From an uncultured Pirellulaceae bacterium (GTDB lineage Bacteria > Planctomycetota > Planctomycetia > Pirellulales > Pirellulaceae), in assembly GCA_938010615.1 (NCBI GenBank), contig CALLUY010000035.1, forward strand, positions 1 through 55,978: DNA of 55,978 bases, in the 5' to 3' direction. A program made the translations under genes and the position numbers. The number at the start of each line of letters is the position of its first letter. Positions within the stretch are counted from its first letter, which is position 1. Positions 8,254 through 16,940 of the stretch are shown piece by piece. The notes under the pieces are model-generated. The model was given only the letters and a program-made list of their open reading frames with translations, had not been told where the DNA came from and ran no database searches.

Positions 8254-9875
8254 CGCTGCACCTCTTCGACGCCGAGTCCGCTGCCGCTAAGCAATTTCTG
8301 GATCGTGTTGAACTGTTGTTTCCCGCCTGGTTGAATCGTCACGGCAAGGTTCGGTTTCCAAAACGCGTTGGATCCCGCGATGCCCCACGAATCGATCCGT
8401 TGCCAAATAATGTTGACCATTCGATCAATGGCTTGTGTTGGCTGGGCTCCGATTTGAATCGTGACCGAATCGCCCGCAACGTTCTTCAATGTCAATGAAT
8501 CGGCAGAACAAGTCAGACTGACCGGACGAACGTAGCCGGTGGCGCCACTGGTTTCTGTCGGCAGCGCCCAATTGGCTCCGCGGGCGGTGGCCATGCTACC
8601 TTGAGTTGGACTCGCTGAACCTCCGGCTTGGTCTCCAGATGATGCCACATCGCCTTTTGCATCGGCATGACCCTTTCCGAATGCATTTGCGACAGACGCC
8701 GATCCCGACTTCATGTTCGAAGCAATTTTTGAGTTGGCGTCATTCGATGAGTTGCCTTGATAGGCGACTTGTTGGCCCGGTTGTTGAGACGAGCCGCCTT
8801 CGCGCACAAAACCGCCATGTTGGGACGAGGCACGAAGTCCACCGCCTCTTCCCGTTGAACCAGCTTCGCCTGCGAATCCGTCACCGGACATGCCACGACG
8901 TGCTTTCGCCAACGCGCTCCTTCGGCGCATCAACGCGACTTGCGATTGTTTTGCTTTATCAATCGCGGAACGAATCTCATTTTCTAATTGTGGATCCGAA
9001 GAACCAAAGTCAAGATCCTTCTCTGAGGACACAAGCTCATAGCCAAACTCATCATCCCAGCTGACGAGTGATCTTCGAGCAAGCCCATACGACTGAGCGC
9101 CATCGGGTCGAATCACGAGCAACGGATACGGTCGCTGATTGTCTTTTGCGAGCTCATACTTTTGGTAGTAGTTCCGCACTGCCATCAGGGCCGCATCGAC
9201 AGGATTGCCGGCTCCAACGGGATGAAAAAAATCGTTCCTTGTCAGTGGAATGTTCCACGGCTGCAACACAAGTCCCTCGCTGTTGCATTCAATGAAGATT
9301 GGGATTCGTTTTGTGCCGCCGGCACCACGATAGGGCACGATCGCGAATTTTTTTTGCTCGACCGTGACAACGCTACTACGTTTGGCTGCGAGTCGCTCTT
9401 CAGCCTCGGCGATTTCTTCGCGAAGTTTCGTCACGGCGGATTCGTCGATTTCGGCTGTCACCGTTTTTCGATCCGAATCGAGCAGGTTCAATTCGGCAGC
9501 GAGCTGTTTTGCCTGTTCTTCGATTTCGACAAGCTCTTTTTCTAGGTGAGCCCGATACTCGCGGGCAGCGGCCAGTTTTCGCTGAGCTTCTGGTCGAATC
9601 GATTCGAAGCCCTCCGACGCGATGATGTTGATATCGACTTGGTTTTCAAGCTTCTCGATGATTGCTTGCCGCCGTTTTTTAGTTGCAAGTTCTGCGGCCT
9701 CTTTCGCGGCGGCATCTTCTTCGATCGAGGCTTGTTGCTGAGCTTGGCCGATGCTCGCAGATTTTGCGGCCAACACCAGCAAAACGATCAGTACTCCTAG
9801 TGTGCAGATCAACACTGCCAAGAAAGGGAACAGCGAAACGCCGGGCTGGACAGATTTTCGAAGTCGGCGCCTCAT
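8250..9875 (-). CDS. single-pass membrane protein of the ExbB/ExbD-like operon
   Basis: The 541-residue product has an Arg-rich N-terminus, one membrane segment (about 15-37) and a coiled coil (about 40-170). A compact domain with IPIFIECNSEGL (about 195-330) follows, then a Gly/Ser/Gln-rich linker (about 345-440) and a small C-terminal domain. The membrane segment lacks an acidic residue, so unlike its neighbour it probably does not carry protons. It overlaps both neighbours by 4 bp. The shape (short cytoplasmic tail, one helix, large periplasmic part) fits a MotB/ExbD-type partner in a hetero-complex. I do not recognise a named family. Confidence 0.65.
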   Translation of the reverse strand: MRRRLRKSVQPGVSLFPFLAVLICTLGVLIVLLVLAAKSASIGQAQQQASIEEDAAAKEAAELATKKRRQAIIEKLENQVDINIIASEGFESIRPEAQRKLAAAREYRAHLEKELVEIEEQAKQLAAELNLLDSDRKTVTAEIDESAVTKLREEIAEAEERLAAKRSSVVTVEQKKFAIVPYRGAGGTKRIPIFIECNSEGLVLQPWNIPLTRNDFFHPVGAGNPVDAALMAVRNYYQKYELAKDNQRPYPLLVIRPDGAQSYGLARRSLVSWDDEFGYELVSSEKDLDFGSSDPQLENEIRSAIDKAKQSQVALMRRRSALAKARRGMSGDGFAGEAGSTGRGGGLRASSQHGGFVREGGSSQQPGQQVAYQGNSSNDANSKIASNMKSGSASVANAFGKGHADAKGDVASSGDQAGGSASPTQGSMATARGANWALPTETSGATGYVRPVSLTCSADSLTLKNVAGDSVTIQIGAQPTQAIDRMVNIIWQRIDSWGIAGSNAFWKPNLAVTIQPGGKQQFNTIQKLLSGSGLGVEEVQR

Positions 9876-11770
9876 GCGGCTTTGCGATTTCCGTTCTTGG
9901 CCCTAGTTGATTCAGGGGCTTTCCCGATGCGGACCACAGGAACGTTTTTCGCCGTATCACCCTCGCCAGCCAATGCTCTGGCAACGCGCGCCGAATTGGA
10001 TTGGTTGACTTTTGGTTTTGGTCCCGACTGGGGAACAAAATTTGGGAGATCCCTTGGCGTGAGAATTGGTTGCGACCGTGGCTTTTCGTTCGGAGCCTCA
10101 ATCTGATCTTCATCGTAAATTCGGATCGAAGGCTCAGCCTTGTCGGCTGGAACCTCTGCAACAAATGTCTCGACAGGGTCTGTCTCGACAGGGTCCGTCA
10201 CGTCAGGGGCCGTCTCCTGTGACTCCACGGAAGATTGATTCGATGGGGCGACAAGTTCGACGCTGGATGTATCGAAAGCCGACACGATAACGGGCTCAGA
10301 TACCATTCCCGCTTCTTCGACTTTGCGAAGAAGTTCATTCAATACACGATGCGTCCGTGTTGTCGCCATCACGGCGTCTTGCTGATGTTTGAGTGCTGCA
10401 TCAAACGCTGTGGAATCTTCCAGCGATCCAACGATCTGCTGAACCGATTCGGTTTGCTTCGAAAGCGCCAACATATGCTTTTCCATCAGCCGAGCGTTCT
10501 CTGAAAGAGAAACTTGCCACTGAGTCCAACGCTGCGCGATTGAATCGTCAGCTCTGTCGATCGCTTCGCCGAGGTAGTGCGCCAACGCTGCAACGTTCTC
10601 ATCGAGCGATTCGGTCAGATTGCTCCGCACAATGTCGCTGGTCTGAGTCAGCGATGCCGTCCAAGCTTGTTCTGCCATTCGAATGCTGTCTCGCCAGATT
10701 TCAGTCTGGTTCGCAACCACGTTTTGAATTGCATCGACAACCTGTTGAGAATTAGCATGTGTTCCGCCAGCGGTCAGCTCATAGTGTCTGGCGACTTCGG
10801 ATCGTGCTCGCTGGTCCACAAGCCGTAGCAACTGCGACTCGAAACGTTCGATCAAAAACTGACCAAACATCATCGCCATCGAAAGTGTCAGCGCCAAAGC
10901 AGTCGTGTCGAATGCAATGTAAAGGTTGCCTCGCAAGCCATCCATCATGGCTTGAAAATCGTTGTCAGGGCCGATCGCAATCCCGCCCAAAGCTTGCGAA
11001 ATCCCGAGCACAGTTCCGAGGAAACCCAACATGGGAGTCGCCCAGATCAAAATTCGCACCAACGAGTAACGTTGTTGTTGCCGCTCGAGATCAATGTCAG
11101 AAAGGTATTTGAGTTCTTCTTCGACGTTCGCTGTGGAACCGGTTCGATAGATCGAATGAACCGCATTGACCAATCGTTCCCACAAATAGTGACTGTGAAG
11201 ACGGCTGGGCAAGTCCAACATGACTTGTCCATGATCGACTGCTATGTCTCGCAAGTCGGTCATGCCAGCTTCGGATTCGCTGCCGGAATTCGATTCCCCG
11301 AGCGTAATATCTCTCTCGGAAGAGAACTGTTGAATCAGGTTCCATCCGATCACCAGCAGTGACGACATTCCAATCAAGAACATCGCAACGGTAACTTTGG
11401 AAACCGGATGACCGGTTAGGTATCGCAGGACGGTGTCGTCCGCGATCACTTTGGTGTCCATCAGATACTGCAAGCCAAGGTACAGACTCAGCCCAAGACA
11501 GACTGGAACAACCAGCGATGGCAAGACAGCGAACCAACTTGGAATTCGTTTCACAATGATCCTGGAACTTCGTGAGTAAACAGGCGCAGCAGTTTCCGCG
11601 CTGTCGTTTTCTTCGGTGCATTCGAGTGATCCGAATGAGCGAATATTGGAGTTACAACCGAGAAAACCGAATTTCCTTACCTCTTCGGTCAATCCTGGCC
11701 AATCGGTACCGTTTGAAGAGATAGCCTCAGTATGTGACTGCGTTGGAACGATATACAAGGCATCGAGCAA
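9872..11770 (-). CDS. MotA/TolQ/ExbB-like proton-channel protein
   Basis: The 632-residue product has three membrane segments (about 80-105, 125-148, 240-265) and a fourth hydrophobic stretch near 285-310. The TolQ/ExbB hallmark reads PMLGFLGTVLGISQAL, followed by FDTTALALTLSMAMM. The C-terminal 250 residues are soluble and partly Pro/Glu-rich, an extension absent from ordinary ExbB. It is the first gene of a three-gene operon, with 4-bp overlap to the next. Only a TTG starts the open frame at 11770, so the true start may lie further in; the first 70 residues look unstructured. Confidence 0.82.
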   Translation of the reverse strand: MLDALYIVPTQSHTEAISSNGTDWPGLTEEVRKFGFLGCNSNIRSFGSLECTEENDSAETAAPVYSRSSRIIVKRIPSWFAVLPSLVVPVCLGLSLYLGLQYLMDTKVIADDTVLRYLTGHPVSKVTVAMFLIGMSSLLVIGWNLIQQFSSERDITLGESNSGSESEAGMTDLRDIAVDHGQVMLDLPSRLHSHYLWERLVNAVHSIYRTGSTANVEEELKYLSDIDLERQQQRYSLVRILIWATPMLGFLGTVLGISQALGGIAIGPDNDFQAMMDGLRGNLYIAFDTTALALTLSMAMMFGQFLIERFESQLLRLVDQRARSEVARHYELTAGGTHANSQQVVDAIQNVVANQTEIWRDSIRMAEQAWTASLTQTSDIVRSNLTESLDENVAALAHYLGEAIDRADDSIAQRWTQWQVSLSENARLMEKHMLALSKQTESVQQIVGSLEDSTAFDAALKHQQDAVMATTRTHRVLNELLRKVEEAGMVSEPVIVSAFDTSSVELVAPSNQSSVESQETAPDVTDPVETDPVETFVAEVPADKAEPSIRIYDEDQIEAPNEKPRSQPILTPRDLPNFVPQSGPKPKVNQSNSARVARALAGEGDTAKNVPVVRIGKAPESTRAKNGNRKAA

Positions 11771-11830
11771 GCGGCGTCAAACACCGCACATTGCGAGTCG
11801 AAGGACTTACGCAATATCCCAGGGGGGGTA

Positions 11831-11870
11831 AGCCCGGCACGTCTGCAAAGATGCGTCGGGCTATTTTTTT
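11831..11870 (+). terminator. hairpin with T-run upstream of the prenyltransferase gene
   Basis: Inverted arms AGCCCG (11831-11836) and CGGGCT (11857-11862) are followed by TATTTTTTT on the forward strand. No forward-strand gene ends just upstream, so this may be an attenuator in the leader of the gene at 11951 or the end of a short unannotated RNA. Confidence 0.45.
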
Positions 11871-11950
11871 GCGAGATCGATCGGCAGATTGGGATCCATG
11901 CTCTAAAGTGCTTGCATTGACGCGACTGCACACGAAACACTTCGAATCAC

Positions 11951-12841
11951 ATGGCTTGGTTAAGACTACTTCGAATCGCCGCACTTCCGTCGGCACTGTC
12001 CAACATTCTGATTGGCTACCTTTTGGCTCACCAATCGTGGCAGCCGTCGATGCCGCTAGTTTGGCTGCTAGTTTCGTCTGCGTGCCTATACCTTGCTGGC
12101 ATGGTGCTGAACGATGTTTTCGACGTTGAAGTCGACCGTAAGGAACGCCCGTCGCGACCGCTGCCATCGAACGCCGTTTCGCTTTCGCTGGCTCGCAACG
12201 TAGGGTATGGGTTGCTCGCTGGAGGAGTCCTATTCGCGGCGTTGGCCTCGATCAGCAGTCTGGGAATCGCAGTTCTGATAGCAACCTTGGTTTTTCTGTA
12301 CGACGGGCCGCTGAAAAGAACTGTCTTTGCACCGATGACGATGGGCTCCTGCCGCACACTGAACATTTTGCTTGGTGCGTCAACGGCTGCAGCCATTCCA
12401 TCGGACGTAATTTGGTATGCGGTCGCGATCGGAGTTTTCGTTGCCGGAATTACCTGGTTGGCCAAACGGGAAGCAGCAGAGTCTCAATCGAATTCGAATC
12501 TGATTCCGGGAAGCGTCTTGATGATTGGTGGCATGTTGACCATGTGTTACGTCGCTTGGAGTTCTGCGTCCAGAGAAATCGCCAACCCAAAGTTTGCCCG
12601 CTTCTTCCCGCTGGCATTCGGGTTCCTGTGCCTGCCCATCGTGCGACGTCTGGCGTTGGCCTTGTCGACAAGATCCGGCAAAGCAGTTCAAACGACCGTT
12701 ATCACGAGCCTGAAAAGCCTGATCATTTTCGATGCTTGCATGGCGTTGCTCATCGAAAACGGCCGCCCGGTCTATTCAATCGTTTTATTGGCATTGCTGG
12801 GCGCATCGTGGTTACTGGGACGCGTGACGAAACTTACTTAG
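11951..12841 (+). CDS. UbiA-family prenyltransferase (EboC-like)
   Basis: This integral membrane protein of 296 residues has eight or nine hydrophobic helices. The first UbiA metal-binding motif is present as NDVFDVEVDRKERPSRPLPS (about 54-73), and the second region has YDGPLKRT (about 116-123). The family transfers prenyl groups to aromatic or glycerol-phosphate acceptors; the wording of the first motif reminds me of EboC-type proteins, but no other ebo genes are nearby. The acceptor is therefore unknown. The gene is divergent from the ExbB-like operon across about 180 bp. Confidence 0.82.
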   Translation: MAWLRLLRIAALPSALSNILIGYLLAHQSWQPSMPLVWLLVSSACLYLAGMVLNDVFDVEVDRKERPSRPLPSNAVSLSLARNVGYGLLAGGVLFAALASISSLGIAVLIATLVFLYDGPLKRTVFAPMTMGSCRTLNILLGASTAAAIPSDVIWYAVAIGVFVAGITWLAKREAAESQSNSNLIPGSVLMIGGMLTMCYVAWSSASREIANPKFARFFPLAFGFLCLPIVRRLALALSTRSGKAVQTTVITSLKSLIIFDACMALLIENGRPVYSIVLLALLGASWLLGRVTKLT

Positions 12842-12961
12842 AGCGACGTAGACAGCTTTCTGGTGGTCAGAATTCAATAGAGCAAATTGTTGCATCCCTC
12901 ACGCGAATGCCATACGTTGGAATATCAGACAGTTGATTGGGGTTCTTCAAAGGAGACTTTT

Positions 12962-14440
12962 GTGGGCAGATTCCAAATTCGATTGAGCTTGTCGCTGGTG
13001 TTAGTGATTGCCTTTTCTTCCCTTTCGCATGGATCCGCAATCAGGCAGGAAGAAGAAGTCGATCAGGAAGCGAACGACAGCATTCAGGAAGTTCTTACTT
13101 TCGAAGTCGTCGTCATCAACAGCGAGGGCGAACCGGTCAAGGATGCAGAAGTCACTCCGTGGGCGATTGGCAGCGCACAGGGCCACGGAGCGTGGAATGA
13201 AAAAGCTGCCGGAGGAGTCAAGGCTGAAGCCGTAATGACGGACTCCAGTGGCAAGGCAACCATTCGTTACCCCAAATTCAGCAACGTGGCCGAAGAAGTG
13301 CGATCGACAACCATTTCGGTAGCTGTCAAGCATCCGGAGTATCCCGTCGTCAATGACATTCACGTCGGCATGCCTGCGAAGAAACCGCACAAAGTCAAGC
13401 TGCCGACTGGATCAATGATCGAAGCGACTGTCTTGCTCGATGGCGAACCTGTTGTAGGTGACGAAATAAAAGCTAATTGGACGACCGGCGCATCGTGGAC
13501 GGAAGATTCTGGAGTTCAAATCGATCAAGATCAAAAAACGATTCGAACGACTCCGATTCCAAAGGGGATCGGCCAAGTCATGTTCGTTCGACTCGATGGC
13601 GATACGATCACGCACTTCAGCGCCATCGAAGACATTGAAATCGACGGCACAGAGAAACTCATCAAGAAGTCTGTAGAGTTGGTTCCCGCTGTAACCATTC
13701 GTGGCAAGTTGAGCGACGAAGTTCCTCGCCCAGTAATCAGTGGACGAGTGAAATTCCAAACCATCACTGATGGTCGCTCTTGGGATGAAATCAGCTGGTT
13801 CGATTGGGCTCAAATCGAAGAAGACGGGTCTTTTGTAATTGACGCTTGGCCGAAAGGTGAGCCCATGCAACTAACCGCCCTGTGCGATGGCTTCTGTGCA
13901 AAAAATGGCGAAAAGCCACCGATGGTCACTCCTGAACGTGCACGAGGTTCTTACATGAGAGCACAAGTTTTCCTTGAGCCAGAGAACTCTGAGATCACCG
14001 TCGAAATGGAACCAATGAGCTCTTGTCGAATTGAAGTTAATAATGCGTTTGGAAAAAAGCTCTCCGGTGTCACGGCTGGCGCCAACCCCAACATCGGATG
14101 GTGGAATGGAGGATCGCAGATTTACTGCTGGCCGCTCGTCGGCGGCGTCGAATTTTTGAAAACAGGCAAGTACAACAGAGATCGAAAAGACGGAATCCAC
14201 ACTCAGCCATTTAGCGGCAAGACGGATGAAGATGGATTTGTCACAATCCAGTTGCCAGCTCGCAAAACCAATCTCTGGATCGGGAACGAGCGGTATCAGC
14301 TAGCCGCGAAGGCAGGGCGACGAAGCCGGCGAATTGAAGTCGAACAAGCAAAATCAATGAGCCTTGAATTCGTTCTTCAACCCAAGGGGCTTGATGTCCT
14401 TGGTGACTGGGAAGACCTGTGTGGATTGGTGTTTGGCTGA
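12962..14440 (+). CDS. secreted protein with Ig/carboxypeptidase-regulatory-like domains; frame continues past UGA
   Basis: The reading frame gives 492 residues before an in-frame TGA at 14438-14440. I start it at GTG 12962 because AAGGAG lies 7-12 bases upstream and a signal peptide follows (about 1-28); the longer frame from 12887 would bury both. Repeated beta-rich segments such as VVVINSEGEPVKDAEVTP resemble carboxypeptidase-regulatory/Ig-like domains of secreted planctomycete proteins. The residues before the TGA are DLCGLVFG, and the same frame continues for 76 further codons to 14671. The full product would be 569 residues if the UGA is decoded. See the next entry for the recoding evidence. 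The function is unknown. Confidence 0.7.
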   Translation: MGRFQIRLSLSLVLVIAFSSLSHGSAIRQEEEVDQEANDSIQEVLTFEVVVINSEGEPVKDAEVTPWAIGSAQGHGAWNEKAAGGVKAEAVMTDSSGKATIRYPKFSNVAEEVRSTTISVAVKHPEYPVVNDIHVGMPAKKPHKVKLPTGSMIEATVLLDGEPVVGDEIKANWTTGASWTEDSGVQIDQDQKTIRTTPIPKGIGQVMFVRLDGDTITHFSAIEDIEIDGTEKLIKKSVELVPAVTIRGKLSDEVPRPVISGRVKFQTITDGRSWDEISWFDWAQIEEDGSFVIDAWPKGEPMQLTALCDGFCAKNGEKPPMVTPERARGSYMRAQVFLEPENSEITVEMEPMSSCRIEVNNAFGKKLSGVTAGANPNIGWWNGGSQIYCWPLVGGVEFLKTGKYNRDRKDGIHTQPFSGKTDEDGFVTIQLPARKTNLWIGNERYQLAAKAGRRSRRIEVEQAKSMSLEFVLQPKGLDVLGDWEDLCGLVFG

Positions 14441-14671
14441 ACGACTGAAAAATGTGCCTCGCTGGTCAGCGAGAATGAAGAGATTCGCAAAGTCGTCCTT
14501 GAGCTAAGAGAGAAATTTGGAGATGACGAAACTGCTGCTACCAACCCAACAATTTTGATTGCCGCCTATCAGCAACTAGCCGACGCCTGTCGGAAGTGTG
14601 GCGAAGATGAAGAAGCCCGCAAATACGACAATCGAGTGGAGCTGTTGAAGAAAAAGGTCAAGAAGCTTTGA
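14438..14671 (+). other. possible UGA recoding: in-frame extension with a SECIS-like hairpin
   Basis: After TGA (14438-14440) the same frame runs without a stop to TGA 14669-14671 and reads as a charged helical tail (TTEKCASLVSENEEIRKVV, later QQLADACRKCGEDEEARK). A 6-bp hairpin, CTCGCT (14458-14463) and AGCGAG (14468-14473), has the loop GGTC and lies 17 nt past the UGA; its loop starts 24 nt after the UGA. Bacterial SECIS elements carry a G in the first loop positions at about this distance, and the E. coli fdhF loop also contains GGUC. The alternative is a simple nonsense mutation (for example from Trp or Arg). Confidence 0.4.
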
Positions 14672-14821
14672 GTTACTTGCGGCTTTGAAGCTCGGCATAG
14701 TGACAACTGCTTCAAAGTTCGACAATTCGCGGAGAAACCGCTAGACCATTCATTCACTTTCGTTATCATACGTTGCTGTTTGAGACGCTCGAGCCCGGGC
14801 TGTTTCTGTTTGTATCCAGGT

Positions 14822-14859
14822 AACGCTGCTCAAGCGTTGCCATGCGAGCCAGTCGGCTC
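14822..14859 (+). promoter_or_regulatory. two small hairpins in the metK leader
   Basis: AACGCT (14822-14827) pairs with AGCGTT (14833-14838), and GAGCC (14846-14850) pairs with GGCTC (14855-14859). They lie 30-70 bases before the metK start. They could be part of a leader RNA, but I cannot match them to a known SAM or SAH riboswitch. Confidence 0.3.
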
Positions 14860-14889
14860 AGCTGTAACTGTTTACCACGGGAGAGTTTT

Positions 14890-16044
14890 GTGGCATCCGG
14901 CAAATATCTATTTACAAGTGAATCAGTCAGCATGGGTCACCCCGACAAGCTGGCCGATCAGATTTCTGACGCAATCCTTGATGCGATGCTCGCGCAGGAT
15001 CCCGCCAGCCGTGTGGCTTGCGAAACGATGGTCTCAACCGAGGTGGCTGTTGTCGCCGGTGAGATCACTTCGAAGGCCGACGTTGACATCGAGAAAGTCG
15101 TCCGCGACGTGATCCGCGATGTTGGCTACACCGATGCATCGATCGGAATCGGAGCTGACAGCTGCGAAGTTCAAGTACGACTCGATCAGCAGAGCCCCGA
15201 CATCGCGATGGGCGTTGACGCTGATGGCGCTGGCGACCAAGGCTTGATGTTCGGATTCGCATGCGATGACACCGAAGAGCTGATGCCGCTTCCGATTTCA
15301 CTTTCGCACAAGATTCTTGAGCGTCTTAATAAGGCTCGATTCGACAAAGAAGTTCCGTGGCTTCGTCCGGACAGCAAGAGCCAAGTTACCGTTGAGTACG
15401 ACGGCTTCAAGCCAGTTCGTATCGATACGGTCGTTGTTTCGACTCAGCACTCGCCCGATGTCGACAACGAGACGATTCAGAATTTCATCCGCGACGAAAT
15501 CGTTAATCCACTGCTTCCTGCAGATCTGGTTAAGGGCGATGTCAAATATCACATCAACCCAACGGGTAACTTTGTGATCGGTGGTCCTCACGGTGACTGC
15601 GGTCTGACCGGACGAAAGATCATCGTTGACACTTACGGTGGATGGGGACGTCACGGCGGCGGAGCATTCAGTGGCAAGGACTCAACAAAAGTTGACCGCA
15701 GTGCAGCCTATATGGCTCGCCACGTTGCCAAGAACATCGTTGCCGCTGGCTTGGCCACTCGCTGCGAAGTCCAATTGGCTTACGCGATCGGCGTCGCAGA
15801 TCCTGTCAGCGTCCGCGTTGATACTCAGGGCACTGGCTCGATTGCAGACGAAAAGATCTGTGAGATCGTGACGGAGCATTATCCGCTTTCGACTCAAGGC
15901 ATCATCAAATACCTTGAGCTGCAGCGTCCAATTTTCCGCAAGACGGCTGCTGGAGGGCACTTTGGCCGAACAGACGCAGATTTCTCATGGGAAAACACGT
16001 CTTCAGCGAAGACTCTGGCCGAGAAGGCTGGAGCTCTGGTTTAA
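14890..16044 (+). CDS. metK: S-adenosylmethionine synthase
   Basis: MetK makes S-adenosylmethionine from methionine and ATP in the cytoplasm. The 384-residue product shows the family signatures in order: [16 protein letters not shown] near the N-terminus, GAGDQG (about 116-121), [20 protein letters not shown] (about 230-250) and the glycine-rich [16 protein letters not shown] loop. The frame is open from 14842, but GTG 14890 gives [20 protein letters not shown], the usual MetK N-terminus, with GGGAGAG just upstream. A strong terminator follows. Confidence 0.97.
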   Translation: MASGKYLFTSESVSMGHPDKLADQISDAILDAMLAQDPASRVACETMVSTEVAVVAGEITSKADVDIEKVVRDVIRDVGYTDASIGIGADSCEVQVRLDQQSPDIAMGVDADGAGDQGLMFGFACDDTEELMPLPISLSHKILERLNKARFDKEVPWLRPDSKSQVTVEYDGFKPVRIDTVVVSTQHSPDVDNETIQNFIRDEIVNPLLPADLVKGDVKYHINPTGNFVIGGPHGDCGLTGRKIIVDTYGGWGRHGGGAFSGKDSTKVDRSAAYMARHVAKNIVAAGLATRCEVQLAYAIGVADPVSVRVDTQGTGSIADEKICEIVTEHYPLSTQGIIKYLELQRPIFRKTAAGGHFGRTDADFSWENTSSAKTLAEKAGALV

Positions 16045-16068
16045 GTCGCATACCAGTTGGAACATCAA

Positions 16069-16101
16069 AAGGCAGGAGACTTCGTTCTCCTGCCTTTTTT
16101 A
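16069..16101 (+). terminator. Rho-independent terminator of metK
   Basis: GGCAGGAG and CTCCTGCC form an 8-bp GC-rich stem with an 8-nt loop followed by TTTTTT, 25 bp after the metK stop. Confidence 0.92.
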
Positions 16102-16170
16102 TTGCGCAAACTCGCGTTCGGGATTCATCGCGATTTTGCTAGTGTAACGAAGCCCAAATCGTTGTTTCAC

Positions 16171-16377
16171 GGCAATACCGTTCAATGAAGGTGATTCAGT
16201 AGGGTCGTTGCAGTTGGGGAGGTGGTATAAGCCTCTGGCTTGTGGACATGCAGAACACAGGCCAGAGGCCTATGCCACTGGGACTTTGGCTTCATTGAAC
16301 GGTATTGTGTTTAACGTTTAGCCGAAGGCGTCGGTGTTTAGAACTGCGAAACGCCGACGCCTTCGGCTAGACGTTAA
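16171..16377. repeat. interspersed palindromic element, copy B, plus adjoining hairpin
   Basis: 16171-16309 matches the element at 6285-6444 but lacks about 20 bp in the left part. A second palindrome follows directly: GCCGAAGGCGTCGG at 16321-16334 pairs perfectly with 16354-16367, extended by TTAACG/CGTTAA-type ends. The same two-part order recurs at 45671-45908. The rest of the 392-bp gap between metK and the next gene holds nothing else that I can identify. Confidence 0.82.
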
Positions 16378-16436
16378 ACGAGGATTACCGATCAAAAGCC
16401 CTTCATTGAACGATAAAAACACACCGCGCCATTTCC

Positions 16437-16901
16437 ATGTCTGACGTTTCAACAACTTCCGGCTCCTCTTGGGACCAAGTCAACCTTGGCGACCTAGAGG
16501 CACGTTTGAATTCACTGGGCGGTGAGCCAACAACTGAACCCGCGGCGGAATCAGAGACACCAACGCTGCTCGAACAATTCATGAGCCACCCGACGCTCAA
16601 TTTTCTTGGCTCGCGTTCAACGGACACCGACCATGAAGATCAGCAAACAGAAACGATTGTCGAATACCATCGAGTTTCTTTTGCCGCTGATCAAACCAGA
16701 ACTATTCTACACCTTTCATTTCAACCGGACCTCGCGAAAGCCCCGTCCGTTGAAGTGAATCTAATTGATGCCGACGGACGAATTCGAATTACGCAGAACA
16801 CACGTTTCGGCGTCCGCATTGAAATTTCTTTGTTGTCCGGGCTTCCGACTGCTTCAACGGTTTGCGTTGAAGCAATCTGCACGACCGCTTCAGCGTACTA
16901 A
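16437..16901 (+). CDS. hypothetical protein
   Basis: This 154-residue protein is not one I recognise. The N-terminal third is Ser/Thr/Glu-rich and probably disordered. From about residue 70 the sequence alternates as beta strands (VEYHRVSFA, TRTILHLSFQP, VEVNLIDADGRIRI), suggesting a small beta-sandwich. It has no signal peptide or membrane helix. It ends 39 bp before the pyrophosphorylase gene on the same strand and is probably cotranscribed with it. Confidence 0.6.
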   Translation: MSDVSTTSGSSWDQVNLGDLEARLNSLGGEPTTEPAAESETPTLLEQFMSHPTLNFLGSRSTDTDHEDQQTETIVEYHRVSFAADQTRTILHLSFQPDLAKAPSVEVNLIDADGRIRITQNTRFGVRIEISLLSGLPTASTVCVEAICTTASAY

Positions 16902-16940
16902 AAAACTTACAGCTACAAACCATTTCCTAGGAGACGATCA

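Noticed and set aside
7192..11770. Zorya-type anti-phage system (ZorA/ZorB look)
   Set aside because: The ExbB/ExbD-like genes lack the ZorC, ZorD or ZorE partners, and the membrane proteins do not show the MotB peptidoglycan-binding domain.
14822..14859. SAM or SAH riboswitch
   Set aside because: The hairpins do not match the conserved cores of these riboswitches as I remember them, so only a possible leader structure is reported.
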